This document shows, one piece after another, positions 58,571 to 64,000 of a stretch of 64,000 bases of DNA. Numbering within the stretch: position 1 is the stretch's first letter; every line of letters starts with the position of its first letter. Below the pieces are notes generated by a model. That model saw only the letters and a program-made list of their open reading frames with translations. It was not told the DNA's origin and did not search any database. A program made the translations under genes and the position numbers. This DNA is from Pseudomonas anguilliseptica (lineage in GTDB: Bacteria > Pseudomonadota > Gammaproteobacteria > Pseudomonadales > Pseudomonadaceae), in contig NZ_JAEIOI010000001.1 of the NCBI RefSeq assembly GCF_021375795.1, forward strand, positions 1,240,001 through 1,304,000, written 5' to 3'.

Positions 58571-59041
58571 ATGACGCCTGCCATCGATCTGCTGAAAAAA
58601 GCCAAGGCTGCGCACCAGGTGCACAGTTATCACCACGACCCCAAGGCGGCTTCCTATGGCCTGGAAGCGGCGGAAAAGCTCAACCTTGAGCCTGCTCAGG
58701 TGTTCAAGACGCTACTGGCCGCCAGTGAGAAAGGCGAGTTGCTGGTCGCGGTAGTGCCGGTCGCCGGTACGCTTGATCTGAAAGCCCTGGCGCAGGCCGC
58801 CGGGGTAAAGAAAGCCGATATGGCTGACCCCAATGCAGCGCAGCGCGCGACCGGTTACCTGCTCGGTGGCATCAGCCCGCTGGGGCAAAAGAAGCGTTTG
58901 CGTACTTTTATCGATGAATCGGCACAGCAGTTCCCCAGCATTTATGTCAGCGCCGGGCGGCGTGGACTGGAGGTGCAACTGGACGCTGCTGTGCTGGCAC
59001 AACTGACCCAGGCCGTGTTCGCACCCATTGGCCGCCTCTGA
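58571..59041 (+). CDS. ybaK: Cys-tRNA(Pro)/Cys-tRNA(Cys) deacylase YbaK
   Basis: YbaK hydrolyses cysteine mischarged onto tRNA(Pro), correcting a prolyl-tRNA synthetase error. The 156-residue protein has the family pattern HDPKAASYGLEAAEKLNL, VFKTLLAASEKGELLVAVVP (with the catalytic lysine), and TGYLLGGISPLGQKKRLRTF. The ATG at 58571 is the natural start (MTPAIDLLKKAK); the open frame further upstream is antisense to glpR. It is divergent from glpR and only 39 bases before glpK, so the two may be co-transcribed despite unrelated functions. Confidence 0.93.
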   Translation: MTPAIDLLKKAKAAHQVHSYHHDPKAASYGLEAAEKLNLEPAQVFKTLLAASEKGELLVAVVPVAGTLDLKALAQAAGVKKADMADPNAAQRATGYLLGGISPLGQKKRLRTFIDESAQQFPSIYVSAGRRGLEVQLDAAVLAQLTQAVFAPIGRL

Positions 59042-59080
59042 ACACGTCGCTCGACGCCCATAACAATAAGGAAACCTTGT

Positions 59081-60568
59081 ATGTCTCATTACCTGCTTGC
59101 CATCGACCAGGGCACCACCAGCAGCCGGGCGATTGTCTTCAGTGCCCAGGGCCTGCCCGTTGCGCGTGCTCAGCAGGAATTCAAGCAGTACTTCCCGCAG
59201 GATGGCTGGGTTGAGCATGACGGCGAAGAACTGTGGTTGAGCACCCTCAAGGTCTGCCGCGAAGCGCTTAAACAGAGCGGCCTGAGCGCCAGTGATGTGG
59301 CGGCCATCGGCATTACTAACCAGCGTGAAACCACCCTGGTGTGGGATGCGCAGACCGGTACACCGATCCATCCGGCGATTGTCTGGCAGGACCGGCGTAC
59401 CGCCGACTATTGCGCCGAGCTCAAAGAGGCCGGGCATGAGGCGACTGTGGCGGCCAAAACCGGGCTGTTGATCGATCCGTATTTCTCGGCCACCAAGCTG
59501 CGCTGGATTCTGCAGAAGGTCCCCGGTGCCCGCGAGCGTGCTGAACGCGGCGAACTGCGTTTCGGCACCGTGGATTCCTTCCTGCTGTGGCGCCTGACTG
59601 GCGGCAAATCGCACAAGACTGACGCCAGCAATGCCTCGCGCACTTTGCTGTTTAACATCCACACCCAGCAGTGGGATGAGGAACTGCTCAAGCTGTTCGA
59701 GATTCCCGCCAGCCTTTTGCCCGAAGTGCTCGATTGCGCCGCTGATTTCGGCGTCACCGAAGCCAATCTGCTCGGCGCGGCGATTCCGGTGCTGGGCATG
59801 GCCGGTGATCAGCAGGCGGCCTTGATCGGCCAGGCCTGTTTCGAGCCGGGGATGGTCAAGAGCACCTATGGCACCGGCTGTTTCATGATTCAGAACACCG
59901 GCAGCACACCGGTTACCTCGAAAAACCGCCTGCTCACCACCGTGGGCTATCGCCTGAATGGCCAGGTCACTTATGCGGTGGAAGGCAGCATCTTCGTCGC
60001 TGGCGCTGCGGTGCAATGGCTGCGCGACGGCATCAAGTTGATCAGCCATGCCCGCGATACCGAGGCGATGGCCGAGCAGACCGGTGATGCCTGCGGTGTG
60101 TACCTGGTGCCGGCGTTTACCGGCCTGGGTGCGCCGTACTGGGACCCGAAGGCCCGTGGTGCGATATTCGGCCTGACCCGCGACACTGGGATCAAGGAAA
60201 TCGTCACCGCCGGTCTGCAGTCGGTGTGCTACCAAACCCGTGACCTGCTTGAAGCCATGCGCCAGGACGGCGCGGCCGAACCGAGTGCGCTGCGGGTGGA
60301 TGGCGGTATGGTGGAGAACAACTGGGTTATGCAGTTTCTCGCCGATATTCTCGGCGTACCGGTAGAGCGTCCGGAAGTAACCGAAACCACGGCGCTGGGC
60401 GTGGCCTACCTGGCCGGCTTGCAGGCCGGACTGTATCAGGACCTGGCCAGCATCGCCCGGCATTGGCACCGCCAGCAACGGTTCGAGCCGCGTATGGCCG
60501 ACAGTCACCGCAGCAAACTCTATGACGGTTGGCTGGATGCGGTGAAAAGAGTGCGCAGCGAAGGCTGA
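59081..60568 (+). CDS. glpK: Glycerol kinase
   Basis: GlpK phosphorylates glycerol with ATP to glycerol 3-phosphate, committing it to catabolism. The FGGY-family motifs are clear: [14 protein letters not shown] at the N-terminus, [26 protein letters not shown], and the late [19 protein letters not shown] and [10 protein letters not shown]. The length of 495 residues is normal. The ribosome site AATAAGGA is good. The glycerol facilitator glpF, which usually precedes glpK in Pseudomonas, is not here; ybaK occupies that place. Confidence 0.97.
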   Translation: MSHYLLAIDQGTTSSRAIVFSAQGLPVARAQQEFKQYFPQDGWVEHDGEELWLSTLKVCREALKQSGLSASDVAAIGITNQRETTLVWDAQTGTPIHPAIVWQDRRTADYCAELKEAGHEATVAAKTGLLIDPYFSATKLRWILQKVPGARERAERGELRFGTVDSFLLWRLTGGKSHKTDASNASRTLLFNIHTQQWDEELLKLFEIPASLLPEVLDCAADFGVTEANLLGAAIPVLGMAGDQQAALIGQACFEPGMVKSTYGTGCFMIQNTGSTPVTSKNRLLTTVGYRLNGQVTYAVEGSIFVAGAAVQWLRDGIKLISHARDTEAMAEQTGDACGVYLVPAFTGLGAPYWDPKARGAIFGLTRDTGIKEIVTAGLQSVCYQTRDLLEAMRQDGAAEPSALRVDGGMVENNWVMQFLADILGVPVERPEVTETTALGVAYLAGLQAGLYQDLASIARHWHRQQRFEPRMADSHRSKLYDGWLDAVKRVRSEG

Positions 60569-60612
60569 GGGTGGTAAAACTGCCAGCAACCCTATTGCTC
60601 GTGGAGCCCTGC

Positions 60613-61389
60613 ATGTCGAGATGGCGCTGGCTGGTTGCGCGTGGATGCATGCTGGTGCTGCTTGCTTGTGCCGGCTTGGCGCGGGCCGAGACGCTGGTGA
60701 TCGCCGGAGACATCTGGTGCCCCGTGAATTGCCAGCCTGGTTCTGAGCGGCCGGGCATCTTCGTGGAGCTGGCTCGGAAAATCTTTGCCGAGGCGGGTAT
60801 CGAGGTGCAGTACAAGGCCCTCAACTGGGCGCGTGCCCTGCAGATGGTTCGCCGTGGCGAGTTGAATGCGGCTGTCGGTGCTGGCGTTGAGGATGCCCCG
60901 GACTTTCTCTTTGGTGCCACGCCCGTGGCGTCGTCACGTAGTTGCTTTTTTACCTTGCTGGATTCCACCTGGCGCTTCACTGGCGCCGCCTCGCTGGCGC
61001 AGCGGCGCCTTGGGGTGATCAATGACTACAGCTATGGCGATGAGCTGAACACCTATATCGCCTTGCACCGCAACGACTCGGAGCGCGTGCAGATTGCTTC
61101 CGGGGACAAGGCGCTGGTGTTGAACATCGGCAAGCTGATGCACGGGCGGGTCGATGTGGTGCTGGAAAACGCCTGGGTCATGCAGGCCATGCTGGCCAGT
61201 CAGGGGCGTGTTGGCGAGCTGCGCGAGGCCGGTTGTCGGGCGCCGGACGTGCCGATCTACCTGGCGTTCTCACCGGCGCTGGAGTCCAGCCCGCGCTATG
61301 TCGCACTCTTCGAGCAAGGCTTGCAGCGTTATCGCGCCAATGGTCGTTTGCAGGCCTTGTTGGCCGCTTATGGTGTCCAGACACCCTGA
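60613..61389 (+). CDS. Periplasmic solute-binding protein (HisJ/PBPb family), orphan
   Basis: The 258-residue protein has a signal peptide (WLVARGCMLVLLACAGLARA, cleaved before ETLVIAG) and a family 3 extracellular binding domain: GDIWCPVNCQPGSERPGIFV, EAGIEVQYKALNWARALQMV and LNAAVGAGVEDAPDFLF. Many such stand-alone proteins in Pseudomonas have no transport partners. Two cysteines in IWCPVNCQ could form a disulfide. The ATG at 60613 has GGAG seven bases upstream. It follows glpK by 44 bases; a role in glycerol use is not indicated by sequence. Ligand unknown. Confidence 0.78.
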   Translation: MSRWRWLVARGCMLVLLACAGLARAETLVIAGDIWCPVNCQPGSERPGIFVELARKIFAEAGIEVQYKALNWARALQMVRRGELNAAVGAGVEDAPDFLFGATPVASSRSCFFTLLDSTWRFTGAASLAQRRLGVINDYSYGDELNTYIALHRNDSERVQIASGDKALVLNIGKLMHGRVDVVLENAWVMQAMLASQGRVGELREAGCRAPDVPIYLAFSPALESSPRYVALFEQGLQRYRANGRLQALLAAYGVQTP

Positions 61390-61523
61390 CAGTCCGCACG
61401 CTGTGTTGTCTGTGGCTGGGGCATTACGGCGATCTGTATGGTTGTAATTGGCTGCCTCTGTAGTGGGCATGTCGAGTGTGCTTTCGGCATGCTGCAGTCC
61501 ACGATGACTCCGGAGTGCGACCC

Positions 61524-62342
61524 ATGCAGCTTGAATTTCACCAGGTCGATGCCTTTGCCTCACAACCATTTACCGGCAACCCAGCGATGGTTTATCGCTT
61601 GGACAGCTGGCTTGAAGATGGCCTGATGCAGCAGATCGCTGCTGAGCACAACCTGGCGGAAACCGCCTTTGTAGTGAAGAAAGGCGCTGCCTGGCACATC
61701 CGCTGGTTTACCCCGAGTGCTGAAGTGCCGCTGTGTGGTCATGCCACTCTGGCCAGCGCGCATGTGCTGTTCGAGGTCTATGGCGAGCCGGGTGAGGTGC
61801 TCGATTTCACCTGTTTGTCTGGTGCGTTGCGCGTGACTCGGCAGGGCACGCAGCTGCTGCTGGATTTCCCTGTACGCCGGGCGCAGTCAGGCGCGCTGCG
61901 TGCCGAGGTTGAGCAGGCGCTGGGCCAGCCGGTTGAGGAAGTGCTGGCGCTGCATGAGGGGCAGGGGATACAGGAGCTGCTGGCGATTGTGGCGAATGAG
62001 GCGGCAGTTCGCGCCTGTCAGCCCGATCTGGCCGCAGTGGCCCGCTTGCCAGGTTTGGGTCTGCTGATCAGTGCGCCGGGTGAGCAGCATGACTTCGTCT
62101 CGCGCTATTTCGCGCCGGCCATTGGTATCGATGAAGACCCGGTGACCGGCTCGACCCACTGCATTCTCACGCCCTATTGGGCGCAGCGCTTGGATAAATC
62201 TCGGCTGAGCGCCTTCCAGTGTTCGGCTCGCGGTGGTGAGTTGCACTGTGAGCTGGAAGGCGAGCGGGTGAAAATCGCCGGTGAGGCGTTGCTGGTTGCC
62301 AGTGGCCGGCTATTGCTGCCCGCCACGTGGGCTGGGGCTTAA
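61524..62342 (+). CDS. PhzF-family isomerase/epimerase-like protein
   Basis: The 272-residue protein starts MQLEFHQVDAFASQPFTGNP, the PhzF family N-terminus, with the catalytic glutamate in HNLAETAFVV and the C-terminal signature GIDEDPVTGSTHCILTPYWA. Each half has the diaminopimelate-epimerase-like fold. True PhzF acts in phenazine synthesis, but no other phz gene is present, so this is one of the many paralogues of unknown substrate. The ATG at 61524 has GGAG nine bases upstream. Its stop overlaps the stop of the convergent ABC ATPase gene by 4 bases (TTAA). Confidence 0.88.
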   Translation: MQLEFHQVDAFASQPFTGNPAMVYRLDSWLEDGLMQQIAAEHNLAETAFVVKKGAAWHIRWFTPSAEVPLCGHATLASAHVLFEVYGEPGEVLDFTCLSGALRVTRQGTQLLLDFPVRRAQSGALRAEVEQALGQPVEEVLALHEGQGIQELLAIVANEAAVRACQPDLAAVARLPGLGLLISAPGEQHDFVSRYFAPAIGIDEDPVTGSTHCILTPYWAQRLDKSRLSAFQCSARGGELHCELEGERVKIAGEALLVASGRLLLPATWAGA

Positions 62343-63445
62343 CTGGCGCTGCTGTAGCGGCGCACGCCCGATTCCCCCAGGTTGACCTGGGCAGCGATGC
62401 TGCCGGGAGCGGCAAACACCACCAGATGGTCGGCGGCGACACGAATGCCGACCTGCTGGCCGGGCAGGTGGTCGGCGTGGCTGGGGAAGATCGACTCCAG
62501 CTGGCTGCCGGTTGGCAGTTGCAGGCGGTACAGGGTTGCCGCACCGAGGAAGGTCTTGCCGACTATCAGGGCTTTCAGGCTGCTGTCCGGGTCATACACG
62601 ATATCGTCTGGGCGCAGCAGCACGTCCACCGCACTGCCGGTTGGCCAGGTGTAGGCGCGGTTGCCGCGGATCAGGCCTAGTTCGGTTTGCACGGCATCCG
62701 GGCTGAGCAACTGACCGCGAATAAAATAGCCCTGGCCGATAAAGCTGGCGACGAACGGCGTCAGTGGTTCGTGGTAGAGGTTGAAGGGGGTGTCCCACTG
62801 CTGCAGCTTGCCCTCATGAAAGACCCCGACATGATCGCTGACGGCGAAGGCTTCTTCTTGGTCATGGGTGACCAGAATCGCGCTGGTGCCGCGTGCCTTG
62901 AGGATATCCCGCACCTCGTGGCTGAGACGCCTGCGCAGTTCACCATCCAGGTTGGAAAAGGGCTCGTCGAGCAGCAGCAGTTGCGGCTCTGGCGCCAGGG
63001 CGCGAGCCAGGGCCACACGTTGTTGCTGACCACCAGACAGTTCGTGCGGGTAACGCTTGCCCAGGTGGCCGAGCTTGACCAGCTCCAGCAACTCATGGGT
63101 GATGCGTTCGCAGTTCGGCTGTTTGCGAATGCCGAAGGCAATGTTCTCTGCCACGCTCAGGTGCGGGAACAGTGCGTAATCCTGAAACACCATGCCGATT
63201 CGACGTTTCTCGGGGGCCAGGGTAAAGCCGGCTTTGGAGATGACCTGATCGGCCAGCTGGATTTCGCCTTCCAGCACTGGCTCGAAGCCGGCAATGGCGC
63301 GCAGGGTAGTGGTCTTGCCGCAGCCCGAAGGGCCGAGCAGGCAGCCGATATCGCCGGCATTCAGATGCAGATTAAGGTTCTGCACCACCTTGTGTCCGGG
63401 GTAACCGCAGCTTAGTTCGCGCAGGTTCAGCAGAGGCTGGCTCAT
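62339..63445 (-). CDS. ABC transporter ATP-binding protein, FbpC/PotA type
   Basis: The 368-residue cytoplasmic ATPase has Walker A in [20 protein letters not shown]-loop [14 protein letters not shown], signature [15 protein letters not shown] and Walker [13 protein letters not shown]. The C-terminal 130 residues form a TOBE-like regulatory domain ([20 protein letters not shown]). It resembles iron(III) and polyamine/thiamine importers. No permease or binding protein gene adjoins it, so the substrate is unknown. Its start overlaps the argF stop by 4 bases (ATGA), so it is translated from the argF message. Confidence 0.88.
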   Translation of the reverse strand: MSQPLLNLRELSCGYPGHKVVQNLNLHLNAGDIGCLLGPSGCGKTTTLRAIAGFEPVLEGEIQLADQVISKAGFTLAPEKRRIGMVFQDYALFPHLSVAENIAFGIRKQPNCERITHELLELVKLGHLGKRYPHELSGGQQQRVALARALAPEPQLLLLDEPFSNLDGELRRRLSHEVRDILKARGTSAILVTHDQEEAFAVSDHVGVFHEGKLQQWDTPFNLYHEPLTPFVASFIGQGYFIRGQLLSPDAVQTELGLIRGNRAYTWPTGSAVDVLLRPDDIVYDPDSSLKALIVGKTFLGAATLYRLQLPTGSQLESIFPSHADHLPGQQVGIRVAADHLVVFAAPGSIAAQVNLGESGVRRYSSAS

Positions 63446-64000
63446 GCGTGGTGGTACGCCGGTTCAACCAGGAATTCGAGCAGTGCCTTCTGTACATGCA
63501 GGCGGTTTTCAGCTTGATCCCAGGCTGCTGAGCGCGGGTCGTCGAGCAGGTCTTCGCTGATTTCCTCGCCGCGGTGCGCCGGCAGACAGTGCAGGAACAG
63601 CACATCATCGGCGGCCGCATCGAGCAGGGCGCGGTTGACCTGGTAGGGCTGGAACAGCTTGATGCGCTGTGCGGCTTCGTCTTCCTGGCCCATGGAGGCC
63701 CATACATCGGTGCTCACCAGGTGGGCGCCGGCCACTGCCGCGCGTGGATCGCGAACGACCTGCACGCGTTCGCCGGCAGCAGCGAGGAATGTGGCGTTCG
63801 GCTCATAGCCCTCGGGGCAGGCAACGCGCAGCTGGAAGTCGAACTGCATGGCCGCTTCTATATAAGAGTTGCACATGTTATTGCCGTCGCCGACCCAGGC
63901 CACGGTCTTGCCTTTGATGCTGCCGCGATGCTCCTGATAGGTCTGCATGTCGGCCAGCAACTGGCAGGGATGCAGGTCATCGGACAGGCCGTTGATCACC
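63442..64000 (-). CDS. argF: Ornithine carbamoyltransferase, C-terminal part (partial at window end)
   Basis: The reading frame enters from beyond base 64000 and ends at 63442. It shows the carbamoyl phosphate/ornithine motifs [34 protein letters not shown] and the cysteine loop [14 protein letters not shown]. The anabolic enzyme makes citrulline from ornithine and carbamoyl phosphate in arginine synthesis. About 185 residues are present from a protein of roughly 305. ArgF (anabolic) is preferred over the catabolic ArcB because of its pairing with an ABC ATPase and absence of arc genes, as far as the window shows. Confidence 0.9.
   Translation of the reverse strand, partial: VINGLSDDLHPCQLLADMQTYQEHRGSIKGKTVAWVGDGNNMCNSYIEAAMQFDFQLRVACPEGYEPNATFLAAAGERVQVVRDPRAAVAGAHLVSTDVWASMGQEDEAAQRIKLFQPYQVNRALLDAAADDVLFLHCLPAHRGEEISEDLLDDPRSAAWDQAENRLHVQKALLEFLVEPAYHHA

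Noticed and set aside
58712..60589. 625-residue minus-strand frame opposite glpK and ybaK
   Set aside because: Antisense to full-length, motif-complete GlpK and YbaK. Its composition is that of a mirrored codon frame.
61524..62342. Phenazine biosynthesis gene phzF
   Set aside because: Only the PhzF-family fold is supported; no other phenazine gene is present, and such paralogues are common in bacteria that make no phenazine.

Overview
The window is a stretch of chromosome from a gamma-proteobacterium of the genus Pseudomonas in the broad sense. The evidence is the gene order kdsA-eno-ftsB-ispD, then gfnR/adhC/fghA, ispF-truD-surE-pcm-DUF368-nlpD-rpoS-rsmZ-fdxA-mutS-pncC-recA-recX. A GacA-controlled RsmZ small RNA, an intact braCDEFG operon, RhlG, the FinR/Fpr pair, ErdR and a CcoM-like microprotein point the same way. 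Species cannot be fixed from the sequence alone. Base composition is uniformly GC-rich, coding density is high, and I see no insertion sequence, prophage, CRISPR array, tRNA or rRNA.

Layout. 1-2.7 kb: end of kdsA, eno, ftsB, ispD. 2.7-5.7 kb: glutathione-dependent formaldehyde detoxification with its LysR regulator. 5.8-12.1 kb: ispF-truD-surE-pcm-DUF368-nlpD-rpoS and the sRNA rsmZ. 12.2-17.5 kb: fdxA, mutS, pncC, and SOS-controlled recA-recX with a clear LexA box. 17.6-26.5 kb: LOG-family protein, beta-CASP nuclease, a degenerate phosphoketolase-like protein, a PA3611-like secreted protein, a DTW-domain tRNA enzyme, an EamA transporter, ErdR and DgkA. 26.5-33.2 kb: FinR/Fpr, a PAS-GAF-GGDEF protein, a VOC protein, TrmO, RhlG, a DUF1456 protein and a pseudouridine-synthase-like protein that appears to lack its catalytic aspartate. 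33.3-38.3 kb: the branched-chain amino acid ABC transporter operon. 38.5-42.1 kb: small conserved proteins, an orphan PhnD-like binding protein, and a translationally coupled tartronate-semialdehyde-reductase-like/hydroxypyruvate-isomerase pair. 42.1-44.3 kb: a 734-residue protein with the GTP-binding loops of the tubulin/FtsZ superfamily, the most unusual gene here. 44.6-51.3 kb: an MFS transporter, an HD-GYP protein with a large insertion, and a convergent M48 lipoprotein/SH3/CHASE2-adenylate-cyclase cluster. 51.4-55.9 kb: rapA, an AlkB-like oxygenase with two small partners, and a 38-residue CcoM-like protein behind two ANR/FNR boxes. 56-60.6 kb: glycerol catabolism (glpD, glpR, glpK) with a ybaK gene inside the cluster. 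60.6-64 kb: a periplasmic binding protein, a PhzF-like protein, and an ABC ATPase coupled to argF, which runs off the window.

Most of the window is housekeeping and regulatory core genome. The items that deserve follow-up are the tubulin-like protein, the HD-GYP insertion, the cyclase/M48/SH3 cluster, the ANR-controlled microprotein, the catalytically altered pseudouridine-synthase homologue, and several RNA hairpins placed where they could control expression (ispF leader, braC-braD junction). All assignments rest on reading motifs and on memory of the families; no database search was run.
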